Assembly: GCF_014138285.1 (NCBI RefSeq)
Contig: NZ_JACGXN010000006.1
Span: forward strand, 245,660-309,659
Length of the DNA: 64,000 nt
Source: Phyllobacterium myrsinacearum
GTDB lineage: Bacteria > Pseudomonadota > Alphaproteobacteria > Rhizobiales > Rhizobiaceae
Direction: 5' to 3'
Below, piece after piece: positions 8,817-17,024 of this stretch. The notes under the pieces are model-generated. The model did not search any database. It was not told the origin of the DNA and saw only the letters and a list, made by a program, of their open reading frames with translations. Position numbers and translations under genes: made by a program. Every line of letters starts with the position of its first letter. The stretch's first letter is position 1.

Positions 8817-10028
8817 ATGTCTGATCGTTCATCCCTGAAACTCATTCACCCGGCTTCAGCCACCTATGAGGATTTTGCCGCCAGTGCACTGATCATTGCA
8901 GAGGACCTTGCAAAAACCGGCGCGGAGCGTGACCGAGAGGCAGGCGTACCCAAAGCGGAAATCGATACTCTGCGGCATGCCGGGCTTCTCACCGCGCTGC
9001 ACCCCAAGGAGATCGGCGGCGGCGGTATCGGCTGGGCGGATGCTCTGCGGCTGGTACGGATCATTTCACGCGGCGAAAGCTCCATTGGCCAGTTGCTGGG
9101 CTACCACTATGTCAATGCCTACGTGCCCTATATCGCTGCGAATGAAGCAACAGCCCATGTACTTGGTGTGGAGACCGTCGAGAAGGGCCATTACTGGGGC
9201 GCGGTGGTCAATCCGCGAGATGCCGGGTTGACACTGACCCGTGCTGATGACGGATATCGCCTCAATGGCCGCAAGACGTTCAGTACGGCTGCACACATCT
9301 CCAACCGCATCAATGTTATCGCCTTGCTGGACGGTGAGGTTGCCAGTCTTGTGCTGCCGACGGACAGACCCGGTTATTTCCCGGCGGATGACTGGGACAA
9401 TATCGGCCAGCGTCTGTCGGACAGCGGCAGTGTCGAATTTCGCGACTACGCCGTGACGGAGGCTGACTTTCTGGTTCCCTTGGCTGCTCCCGATGCACCG
9501 CTGCCGCCGCTCGCCACATTCAATACACCGCTGATTCAACTGGTCTTCGTCAATTTCTACCTCGGCACCGCGGAAGGTGCCTTGGCACAGGCGCTCGACT
9601 ATGTGCGCACGACGACAAAACCGTGGGAGACTTCGGGTGTTAGCCGTGCTGCCGAAGATCCCTACATTCTGGAACGGTTCGGGGAATTTTCCGCATCCCT
9701 GAAGGCCTCGGTGGCGCTTGCGGAAAATGCGGCACTCGCCGTGCAGGGCGCCCTTGCGAAAGGTTCTGCCGTCACGGCGCAGGAACGCGGCGAAGCAGCC
9801 ATCGAAGCCTATCACGCCAAGGTGCATGCGACGCATGTTGCGCTGGAAATCACAGCACGAGTCTTTGAACTGATGGGTGCCCGGGCAACAGCAGCCCGCT
9901 ACGGTTTTGATCGCTACTGGCGCAACGTCCGCACCCACACATTGCATGACCCGGTGTTCTACAAGGCCAGGGAAGTCGGCAATTTCGTGCTGAATGGCGA
10001 GATACCGCAGGTCAGCCTTTACAGCTGA
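8817..10028 (+). CDS. DszC/SfnB-like flavin-dependent oxidoreductase (acyl-CoA dehydrogenase fold)
   Basis: A 403-residue homologue of the flavoprotein at 2586-3815: GAERDREAGVPKAEI, LNGRKTFSTAAHISN, DDWDNIGQRLSDSGSVEF and the DszC-type C-terminus FDRYWRNVRTHTLHDP. Such enzymes use FMNH2 and O2 to oxygenate organosulfur compounds, often as a step feeding LLM-type enzymes. The start is the ATG at 8817 (MSDRSSLK); a longer frame upstream overlaps the permease gene. Nearly contiguous with the transporter upstream and the SfnG-like gene downstream, so one operon of six genes (4192-11168) is likely. The exact substrate is not readable. Confidence 0.85.
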   Translation: MSDRSSLKLIHPASATYEDFAASALIIAEDLAKTGAERDREAGVPKAEIDTLRHAGLLTALHPKEIGGGGIGWADALRLVRIISRGESSIGQLLGYHYVNAYVPYIAANEATAHVLGVETVEKGHYWGAVVNPRDAGLTLTRADDGYRLNGRKTFSTAAHISNRINVIALLDGEVASLVLPTDRPGYFPADDWDNIGQRLSDSGSVEFRDYAVTEADFLVPLAAPDAPLPPLATFNTPLIQLVFVNFYLGTAEGALAQALDYVRTTTKPWETSGVSRAAEDPYILERFGEFSASLKASVALAENAALAVQGALAKGSAVTAQERGEAAIEAYHAKVHATHVALEITARVFELMGARATAARYGFDRYWRNVRTHTLHDPVFYKAREVGNFVLNGEIPQVSLYS

Positions 10029-10067
10029 GAGTTTTCAGAATGTTCACCATCACGGAAGGATAGCACC

Positions 10068-11168
10068 ATGAGCCAGACACGCGATGAACTGAAATTCGCC
10101 TATTGGGTTCCCAATGTTTCGGGCGGCCTTGTCATCAGCAATATCGAACAGCGAACGGGCTGGGATATCGATTACAATCGCAAGCTGGCACAGATCGCCG
10201 AAGCCAATGGCTTTGATTATGCACTCAGCCAGATCCGCTTCACCGCTGGTTACGGTGCGGACAATCAGCATGAATCGGTATCGTTCAGCCATGCGCTTCT
10301 GGCAGCCACGACCAAACTCAAGGTTATCGCCGCGCTCTTGCCCGGACCTTGGAACCCGGCACTGGCCGCCAAGCAGATCGCCACGATCAGTCACCTGACC
10401 AATGGCCGTGTCGCAGTTAACGTCGTTAGTGGCTGGTTCCGCGGTGAGTTTGCGGCCATCGGCGAACTTTGGCTTGACCATGATGAGCGCTATCGCCGCT
10501 CGGAAGAGTTCATCCGGGCGCTGCGCGGTATCTGGACTGAAGACAACTTTACGTTCAAAGGCGACTTCTACCGGTTCAACGACTATTCGATGAAACCGAA
10601 ACCGGTGGATCCGCAGCCTGAGATTTTTCAGGGTGGCTCGTCCCGTGCAGCGCGCGACATGGCAGCGCGGGTCTCCGACTGGTACTTTACCAATGGCAAT
10701 ACGCCGGAGGAAATCCGCAAGCAGGTCGATGACATCCGGGCCAAGGCCGCAGCCAACGGCCATTCCGTCAAGATCGGGGTAAATGCCTTTGCCATAGCGC
10801 GCGAGACGGAGGCAGAGGCGCACGCTGTCCTCGATGAGATTGTTGCCAAAGCCAATCCCGAAGCGGTGCAGGGCTTTGCGGATCAGGTGAAGAATGCCGG
10901 CAAGGCCTCGCCGGAAGGTGAGGGCAACTGGGCGAAGTCGTCACTTGAGGACCTTGTCCAATACAATGACGGTTTCCGCAGCAATCTCATCGGAACGCCG
11001 GTGCAGATTGCCGGGCGGATCATTGCGCTGAAAGATGCAGGAGCGGATCTCATCCTGCTCGGCTTTCTGCATTTCCAGGAGGAGGTGGAGTTCTTCGGCA
11101 AAAACATCATTCCTCTGGTGCGCGAGCTGGAAGCCAAGCGCGACGCGCAACGTATAGCTGCTGAGTGA
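10068..11168 (+). CDS. sfnG: Dimethylsulfone monooxygenase-like protein, SfnG family
   Basis: A 366-residue luciferase-like monooxygenase closely resembling SfnG in length and blocks: FAYWVPNVSGGLV at the N-terminus, LSQIRFTAGYGAD, AALLPGPWNPALAAKQIATI, RVAVNVVSGWFRGEF, LDHDERYRRSEEFI, and FQGGSSRAARDMAA. SfnG converts dimethylsulfone to methanesulfinate with FMNH2 and O2; the product can be oxidised to methanesulfonate and desulfonated by SsuD-type enzymes. Here an SsuD-like gene lies 1.4 kb away on the other strand. GGAAGGA precedes the ATG. Last gene of the presumed operon starting at 4192. Confidence 0.85.
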   Translation: MSQTRDELKFAYWVPNVSGGLVISNIEQRTGWDIDYNRKLAQIAEANGFDYALSQIRFTAGYGADNQHESVSFSHALLAATTKLKVIAALLPGPWNPALAAKQIATISHLTNGRVAVNVVSGWFRGEFAAIGELWLDHDERYRRSEEFIRALRGIWTEDNFTFKGDFYRFNDYSMKPKPVDPQPEIFQGGSSRAARDMAARVSDWYFTNGNTPEEIRKQVDDIRAKAAANGHSVKIGVNAFAIARETEAEAHAVLDEIVAKANPEAVQGFADQVKNAGKASPEGEGNWAKSSLEDLVQYNDGFRSNLIGTPVQIAGRIIALKDAGADLILLGFLHFQEEVEFFGKNIIPLVRELEAKRDAQRIAAE

Positions 11169-11212
11169 GTAAACGACGGCAGGTCTCTCTGGTTATGAGG
11201 CTTGCCTGTCTC

Positions 11213-12604
11213 TCAGCCATGCCAGCGCGCCACCTGCCGTTCGAGCGACTGTGCGATGAATTCCGCATAGCGTGTGACCTCGGGAACGCCCATCAATTCA
11301 CCGAATGTACCACGCGCCAAAGGCCCGCCGATGTAAAGTGTTTCAACGGTTTTGCCATCGGCACGGATGGCCTGACCTGTCCGGGCAGTGTGCAGCCCGA
11401 GCCCCACCGGGTCGCTGTTCAGCAGCCCCTGTTCGAACAGGGATGCAATGAGAGGATTGCTCCGGCCTATCGCCGTATGGGCCGGGCCTGTCGTGATGAT
11501 AACCGCGTCAAACAGGCCGGTTTCGAGGGTTTGGGCATGACGCGGTCTGTAATCCACTTTGAATTGACCCTCGGCATAAGACGCCGACTGTAGCGATGCA
11601 GCGCGAATGGTCAGCGTTCTCTCATGAAGCTGCCGGTCGAGAACCGCCTCGACCTGTGGAGCGATGCGAAAGCGATGCACATCCCACAACGACCGTAAAT
11701 GTCGAACCAGCCGACGTCTCTCCTGTACTGGCAGCACGTCCCAGATGGCAGGTGCCTGATCCCGCAGGGCATCCAGAACGGGATGCCAGCTCGCGCCTTC
11801 GCGCTGTGCTTGGTTCAATGCAATTCTTGCGCTTCGCAACAGGGAGCGGGCTGTTCTATCGCAACCGAAACGGCCAATGGGGTCGGTGGCTTTTTCTGCA
11901 TGCCCACGCGACCGGTACCCATGCCGTGACAGGGCGGTGATAGGCCCGTGATGCCCGCGCCGGTCAAGGGAAGCGATGATGTCGGCGGCGGTAAGTCCTG
12001 TTCCCACCACAAGCACCGAATGGTCTGACTGGATCGCATCAAGTGCATCCGCAGCATAGGGATCGGCGATTAAATGCGGCGTACCGGCGAGCGGCTGCAA
12101 AGCTGCGGGGACGGATGGCAAGGGATGGGTCGTGGCGATCACGACGATATCGGCGTTGAGTATCCTCCCGTCAGCAAGAACGATGCGGTAGCATCCGCCA
12201 GCCGGTGCAAGCCCCCGTGCTGCGCTGTTGATGTGATTGACTCGACCGCTCTGTAGAAGCGGCCGGATATGATCATTCACATAGCGCCCGAAAACAGAGC
12301 GCTGCGGAAAATCATCCCCTTTGGCAGTTCGGGCGAGATGGTCTTTTGCGTTCCCCGCATCTCTGGCCAACCATTGTGCAAAATGCGCCGGTTCCGCCGA
12401 TACCATTGTCATCTTTGCGGCCGGAACATTGATGCGGTGGGCCGGATCATCAGTTGAGTAGGCCAGGCCGCCGCCTAATCGTTCTCTTGGTTCGATGACG
12501 AGAATTTCGACCTGGTTTTGATCCGTCCGGTTTGCCAGATGATAGGCGATGGTGGTGCCCGAAAAGCCGCCGCCGATGATCGCAACGACCGGGGTCGGTG
12601 TCAC
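11213..12604 (-). CDS. FAD/NAD(P)-binding oxidoreductase (pfam13454-like)
   Basis: A 463-residue protein starting with a Rossmann dinucleotide motif ([13 protein letters not shown], residues about 11-23), then [23 protein letters not shown] and a second nucleotide-binding segment [17 protein letters not shown] near residue 200. This layout fits the FAD-NAD(P)-binding family annotated in proteobacteria as an uncharacterised oxidoreductase or hydroxyacylglutathione-like partner. Its start codon overlaps the stop of the SsuD-like gene by four bases, so the two are translationally coupled. One inference is that it supplies reduced flavin or processes a product of the monooxygenases; no sequence feature proves this. 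Confidence 0.75.
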   Translation of the reverse strand: MTPTPVVAIIGGGFSGTTIAYHLANRTDQNQVEILVIEPRERLGGGLAYSTDDPAHRINVPAAKMTMVSAEPAHFAQWLARDAGNAKDHLARTAKGDDFPQRSVFGRYVNDHIRPLLQSGRVNHINSAARGLAPAGGCYRIVLADGRILNADIVVIATTHPLPSVPAALQPLAGTPHLIADPYAADALDAIQSDHSVLVVGTGLTAADIIASLDRRGHHGPITALSRHGYRSRGHAEKATDPIGRFGCDRTARSLLRSARIALNQAQREGASWHPVLDALRDQAPAIWDVLPVQERRRLVRHLRSLWDVHRFRIAPQVEAVLDRQLHERTLTIRAASLQSASYAEGQFKVDYRPRHAQTLETGLFDAVIITTGPAHTAIGRSNPLIASLFEQGLLNSDPVGLGLHTARTGQAIRADGKTVETLYIGGPLARGTFGELMGVPEVTRYAEFIAQSLERQVARWHG

Positions 12605-13776
12605 GACTGGCTTGCCCTGACGCTGGCCGGGCGGTGATCTCCGGCTACGGTTTCTCCGAACGGACCCATATTGACCGAGGTCGGGCTGGCCCGGATTTCA
12701 TGATCCAGCGGCAGATTTGGCAAAACCAGTTCGCCGAAACGATAGGCTTCTTCGAGATGCGGATAGCCGGAGAGAATGAATGTATCGATGCCGATACGGC
12801 GGTACTCATCCATGCGCTCGGCCACTGTCGCCGCATCGCCTACAAGTGCTGTACCCGCGCCGCCGCGCACAAGGCCGACGCCCGCCCAGAGATTGGGACT
12901 AACTTCCAGCTGGTCCCGTCGTCCGCCATGCAGCTGGCTCATGCGGGACTGGCCAACGGAGTCCATGCGCGCGAACACTTTTTGGGCCGCAGCAATCGTG
13001 TCGTCATCGAGTTTGCTGATCAGTTTGTCCGCTGCCGCCCAAGCCTCTTCATTGGTCTCGCGCACGATGACGTGCAGACGAATGCCGAAGCTGACCTTGC
13101 GACCGGCTTTTTCCGCCAGAGCGTTGACGCCGTTGATCTTCTCCGCAACGGCGGCAGGTGGCTCGCCCCAGGTGAGATATTTGTCGATCTGTTCTGCGGC
13201 AACGGCATTGGCCGCTTCGGAAGAGCCGCCGAAATAGAGGGGCGGGTGCGGTGTCTGGTGTGGCGGAAACAGCAGGCGGCCATCTTCGATCCTGAAGTGC
13301 TTGCCTGTGAATTCAACCGTTTCTCCGCTTAGGACGGCTTTGTAGATGTCGAGGAACTCGCGCGTGACCTCGTAGCGTTCATCATGCGACAGGAAAATGC
13401 CGTCACCCTTGTTTTCGACGGGATCACCGCCGGTGACAACGTTGATCAAAAGGCGCCCGTCTGAAATGCGATCCAGGGTTGCCGTCATGCGGGCTGCCAG
13501 TGTCGGAGACTGCAGTCCGGGACGGACTGCAACCAGAAAGCGCAAACGTTCCGTAAGAGGTGCGAGGGCTGACGCGACAACCCAGCTGTCTTCACAACTG
13601 CGGCCCGTCGGCAGGAGAACACCGTAATAACCCAACGTATCGGCCGCCTGAGCCACCTGCTTCAGATAGGGTAAATCCACCGCCCGCCCGCCTTCAGATG
13701 TTCCGAGATAACGGCTGTCACCGTGGGTTGGCAAAAACCACAGAACCTTGATCTTGTCTGAAATGGCTATGGTCAT
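12601..13776 (-). CDS. ssuD: FMNH2-dependent alkanesulfonate monooxygenase, SsuD-like
   Basis: A 391-residue LLM enzyme with the SsuD pattern: [16 protein letters not shown] at the N-terminus, [15 protein letters not shown] (Cys61, likely the conserved active-site-region cysteine of SsuD), [30 protein letters not shown], and [18 protein letters not shown] near the C-terminus. It would cleave C1 and longer sulfonates to aldehyde plus sulfite. The start at 13776 has CAGGA upstream; a longer frame to 13887 would consist of low-complexity sequence from a tandem repeat and is rejected. No SsuE reductase or SsuABC transporter is in view. Confidence 0.9.
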   Translation of the reverse strand: MTIAISDKIKVLWFLPTHGDSRYLGTSEGGRAVDLPYLKQVAQAADTLGYYGVLLPTGRSCEDSWVVASALAPLTERLRFLVAVRPGLQSPTLAARMTATLDRISDGRLLINVVTGGDPVENKGDGIFLSHDERYEVTREFLDIYKAVLSGETVEFTGKHFRIEDGRLLFPPHQTPHPPLYFGGSSEAANAVAAEQIDKYLTWGEPPAAVAEKINGVNALAEKAGRKVSFGIRLHVIVRETNEEAWAAADKLISKLDDDTIAAAQKVFARMDSVGQSRMSQLHGGRRDQLEVSPNLWAGVGLVRGGAGTALVGDAATVAERMDEYRRIGIDTFILSGYPHLEEAYRFGELVLPNLPLDHEIRASPTSVNMGPFGETVAGDHRPASVRASQS

Positions 13777-13783
13777 GGTCAAT

Positions 13784-13819
13784 CCTGTTCGGCGATTCTG
13801 GCCTGTTCGGCAATTCTGG
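13784..13819. repeat. Tandem duplication of an 18-bp unit in the ssuD leader
   Basis: Two back-to-back copies of CCTGTTCGGCRATTCTGG (plus-strand reading; R is the only difference) lie at 13784-13801 and 13802-13819. The copy nearest the gene contains the ribosome binding site sequence of ssuD when read on the minus strand. Such a duplication might change leader structure or spacing between promoter and gene. It may equally be a recent neutral slip. Confidence 0.6.
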
Positions 13820-14033
13820 GATGGGCTGATAAAGGTCCGATGATGCGCAGCCGCTACATCCGTTCGCAAGAAATGAACAAGCGTCATCAGCTGCGCGCCT
13901 ATCAGTTGCGCATGACAAGATTAAAGTGGTCGAAGAAGGCCAAGAAGGAATGATTTGCTAACTTTACGGCCTAGCTGGAACAGAAATTTTGAAATCGAGG
14001 TGATTTTAGCGACAGCGTCGAAACGCGATGGCG

Positions 14034-14693
14034 CTATTTGCGGATGTTGCGCATGATCATTTCGTAGTGCGCATTCACATAATCGTTCAGCTCCGGCAGG
14101 TCTGTCTGGCAGTCCAGCAATTTATCTATCGTCAATGTCAGGGCGGGGCTTAGAAGAATATAGCTCATCTGACTGGTGGCTGCATCCGCCCGGAAAACCC
14201 CTTCGCGCATGCCTTTCTCAAGGATGTGCTCGAAGATCGTCAGTGTCGGTTTGACGAATTCGTCATAATGCGACGCGGTCAGTTCGGGAAAACTCCGGCC
14301 GTCGGAAATGAGAAATCGGAGGATTTCGCGCGAATAGGGGTTGACGGTCATATGTTCATAGACGGTATCCAGAAACAACCGCACAAGCTGATCGCACGGA
14401 CGGCTTTGGTGCTCGAGCCAAAACTGTTCCTCATTGAAAATGGGCTGTGATAGCTTGCGAACGACATCCTGAAACAGTTCTTCCTTGTTCTGGAAGTAGA
14501 GATAGATCGTGCCCTTGGTGACGCCGGCCCGTTTGGCCACGTCTTCAATGCGGGTTGCGGTATAACCGCGTTCGACGAACTCATCGAATGCGGCATGCAG
14601 TATCTCCTGTGGGCGCTGGGCCTTGCGGCGCGCGCGTACGCCAGGTGCGTTATCCGCCGCTGCTGCGCTTGACGCATTTTTTATTTCAGCCAT
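14034..14693 (-). CDS. TetR/AcrR-family repressor, probably of the adjacent RND pump
   Basis: About 219 residues. The N-terminal helix-turn-helix domain is clear: RPQEILHAAFDEFVERGYTATRIEDVAKRAGVTKGTIYLYFQNKEELF. The remainder is a ligand-binding domain with LFLDTVYEHM and ILRFLISDGRSFPELTASHYDE. The start at 14693 is chosen because GGAAGA sits about eight bases upstream. The in-frame ATG at 14741 has no ribosome binding site and touches the operator palindrome at 14741-14760. Divergent to the efflux operon, it is the likely local repressor of pump expression and of itself. Confidence 0.85.
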   Translation of the reverse strand: MAEIKNASSAAAADNAPGVRARRKAQRPQEILHAAFDEFVERGYTATRIEDVAKRAGVTKGTIYLYFQNKEELFQDVVRKLSQPIFNEEQFWLEHQSRPCDQLVRLFLDTVYEHMTVNPYSREILRFLISDGRSFPELTASHYDEFVKPTLTIFEHILEKGMREGVFRADAATSQMSYILLSPALTLTIDKLLDCQTDLPELNDYVNAHYEMIMRNIRK

Positions 14694-14740
14694 GATTTCT
14701 TCCAACGGAGCTTTGAAGTCGACTTGTACGAGATTATACA

Positions 14741-14760
14741 TTGACTGAATAATCAGTCAA
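14741..14760. promoter_or_regulatory. TetR operator candidate: TTGACTGA-ATAA-TCAGTCAA
   Basis: Perfect 8-bp inverted repeat with a 4-base spacer, placed between the TetR gene start (14693) and the divergent efflux operon (14797). Palindromes with TGACTGA/TCAGTCA half sites are common for AcrR-like regulators of multidrug pumps. The site lies where it could block promoters on both strands. Confidence 0.6.
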
Positions 14761-14796
14761 TAATATACCCGTCACACCTTTTCATGGATTGGTTGA

Positions 14797-15942
14797 ATGA
14801 TGCGGCCTGACTTTTACTCCCCGGAATGTGCGGTTGAGCGGCAATTGCCCCAGCGTATTACCCGCCACACCTGCAAAATGATGATCATGGTTTTTGGACT
14901 TGCCCTTCTCGCAGGCTGTCAGCCCGAAAAGGCCGCAGAACAAAAACCCCCGGCGCCGGTGAATGCAGCCAAGGTTGAGTTTACGGACTATTCGCAGAGT
15001 GTTTCGGTGAGTGGCGAAATACGTGCCAAGATCGACAGTAATCTTTCATTCCGCGTGAGCGGCAAGGTAACCCAGCGGCTCGTTGATGTGGGTGATCATG
15101 TGGCGGCTGGTGACGTGCTGGCACGTATCGATCCGACGCAGCAGCAAGCCGATGTCGCGGCATCTGAGGCTGCAGTGCGCTCGGCCGAGGCGCAGGTTCG
15201 TCAGGCAACCTCAGCCTTTGACCGCCAGAAAACACTTCTTGCGCAAGGCTTCACCACAAGGAGTGCCTATGACGGCGCCGAAGAAGCCCAGCGTACGGCG
15301 CAAGGGTCCCTCGACGCGGCCAAGGCTCAACTGGATACATCGCGTGAAACGCTGTCCTATACGGAGCTGAAAGCCGATGCATCCGGCGTCGTGACCGCCC
15401 GCAACATCGAGGTGGGGCAGGTCACGCAGATCGCGTCGACTGCCTTTACAGTGGCTGTAGACGGACCACGCGATGCCATCTTCAATGTCTATGAAGGATT
15501 GGTGACGCGCAATATCGGTAATCACCAGATTCAGATCGTGTTGCTCGACGATCCTTCAATCACGGCCGTCGGCACAATTCGCGAAGTCTCGCCAACCGTC
15601 GATGATGCTTCGGGTACCGTGCGCGTCAAGGTCGCCGTGCAAAATCCTCCTCCCGAAATGACTCTTGGCTCTGTGGTCATCGGAACTGTCAAACTGGCGG
15701 CCGTCAAGGCGGCGGTCCTGCCATCCTCGGTATTGACCTCGGACAATGGCAAACCGGCAGTATGGGTTGTTGATCCGCAAACAAAGGCAGTGAGTCTGCG
15801 CGACGTCACGGTAACAGCTTACGAGTCATTGAATGTCGCAATCGGTGGCGGCTTGCAGGCTGGCGAACAGGTCGTGACATCAGGCGGAACCCGGTTGCGC
15901 TCGACCGAGATTGTTGCAGTCAAGGACGGTGATCCATCATGA
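14797..15942 (+). CDS. RND efflux periplasmic adaptor (MFP) lipoprotein 1, TriA-like position
   Basis: A 381-residue membrane-fusion protein. A lipobox LLAGC places the lipidated cysteine at residue 41 from the first ATG; ATGs at 14878 and 14881 would give a shorter signal with no charged n-region, so the upstream start is plausible but not certain. Then come the biotinyl-lipoyl hammerhead (SFRVSGKVTQRLVDVGDHVAAGDVLARID), a coiled-coil hairpin rich in Ala/Gln, and the beta-barrel domain. It would bridge the RND pump with an outer-membrane channel not encoded here. Its stop overlaps the start of a second adaptor gene (ATGA). Confidence 0.88.
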   Translation: MMRPDFYSPECAVERQLPQRITRHTCKMMIMVFGLALLAGCQPEKAAEQKPPAPVNAAKVEFTDYSQSVSVSGEIRAKIDSNLSFRVSGKVTQRLVDVGDHVAAGDVLARIDPTQQQADVAASEAAVRSAEAQVRQATSAFDRQKTLLAQGFTTRSAYDGAEEAQRTAQGSLDAAKAQLDTSRETLSYTELKADASGVVTARNIEVGQVTQIASTAFTVAVDGPRDAIFNVYEGLVTRNIGNHQIQIVLLDDPSITAVGTIREVSPTVDDASGTVRVKVAVQNPPPEMTLGSVVIGTVKLAAVKAAVLPSSVLTSDNGKPAVWVVDPQTKAVSLRDVTVTAYESLNVAIGGGLQAGEQVVTSGGTRLRSTEIVAVKDGDPS

Positions 15943-17024
15943 GGCGTGTTCATGTTTACGGCGCAAGCCTTGTCTGTCTGAGCCTGATGCTTGCTGCCTG
16001 CCAAAAACAGGACGAGGCCGCGAAACCCGAGGTTATCAGACCCGTCCTGTCTACCACGGTCAAGTCACAGTCGTTGCAGATCAGGGGATTTGCCGGAAAG
16101 GTTGAGCCGCGTTTCCAGACCCAGCTTGGCTTCCGCACACTTGGGCGCATTGTGCGCCGCGATGTTTCGGTTGGAGACCTGGTTTCGAACGGGCAGGAGA
16201 TCGCAGCGCTCGACCCGCTCGCACTTGAATTGGCCGTGCAGGCGGCGGAAGCCAGTCTGTCATCTGCAAGGGCCCAACTGGTCAATGCGGCATCAACGGA
16301 AGATCGCCAGAAGGCGCTTCTCAGCAAGGATTCGTCGACGCAAGCGACGTTTGATGAAGCTCAGCAGGCCAACGCCGCGGCAAGCGCTGCGGTTGTGCGT
16401 GCGGATGCCGATCTGACAAAGGCGCGAGAAGAGCTTGGCTATGCGGTGCTTCGGTCTGATTTCGACGGGGTGGTCACATCCTTGCAGGCCGATGTGGGAC
16501 AGACCGTGACTGCCGGGCAACTGGTTGCCGTGGTTGCACGCCCCGACGTACGGGAAGCCGTGGTCGATATACCGGAGGCAGTGGCGAACCCGATTAAGAT
16601 CGGCAGCAAGTTCGGGGTTTCGCTGCAAACGGATCCCACGATACAGACATCCGGTGTTGTCAGGGAAATAGCCCCGCAAGCTGATGAAGCGACACGCACG
16701 CGCCGCACGCGCATTACCCTCGAGCAGCCGCCGGAAGGATTTCGCCTTGGAACAACTGTCACGGCCTATCTGACCACCGCTGCGGACCCGAGAATACGCA
16801 TTCCGGCAACCGCCATTCTTGACAAGGACGGCAAGACATTTGTCTGGCTGATCGATGAAAAGCAGGCAACGGTCTCTACCAAGGAAGTCAGGCTGGAAGG
16901 CCGCACCAACGCCGAGGCAATTGTCGCCGACGGGCTGACCGATGGTGACCGCATAGCAACGGCGGGAGCTCATAGCTTTGCCGAAGGCCAAAAGATCAAG
17001 TTGACTGACGGGAATTCACTATGA
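15939..17024 (+). CDS. RND efflux periplasmic adaptor (MFP) lipoprotein 2, TriB-like position
   Basis: A 361-residue adaptor with lipobox LAAC (Cys21) and the same domain order as the preceding protein: lipoyl segment LGFRTLGRIVRRDVSVGDLVSNGQEIAALDP, alpha-helical hairpin, beta-barrel, membrane-proximal domain. It is clearly paralogous to but divergent from adaptor 1. Four-base overlaps with both neighbours imply tight co-translation. Two tandem adaptors with one RND transporter recall TriABC of Pseudomonas aeruginosa, where both adaptors are needed; whether these form a mixed hexamer is inference. Confidence 0.88.
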   Translation: MRRVHVYGASLVCLSLMLAACQKQDEAAKPEVIRPVLSTTVKSQSLQIRGFAGKVEPRFQTQLGFRTLGRIVRRDVSVGDLVSNGQEIAALDPLALELAVQAAEASLSSARAQLVNAASTEDRQKALLSKDSSTQATFDEAQQANAAASAAVVRADADLTKAREELGYAVLRSDFDGVVTSLQADVGQTVTAGQLVAVVARPDVREAVVDIPEAVANPIKIGSKFGVSLQTDPTIQTSGVVREIAPQADEATRTRRTRITLEQPPEGFRLGTTVTAYLTTAADPRIRIPATAILDKDGKTFVWLIDEKQATVSTKEVRLEGRTNAEAIVADGLTDGDRIATAGAHSFAEGQKIKLTDGNSL

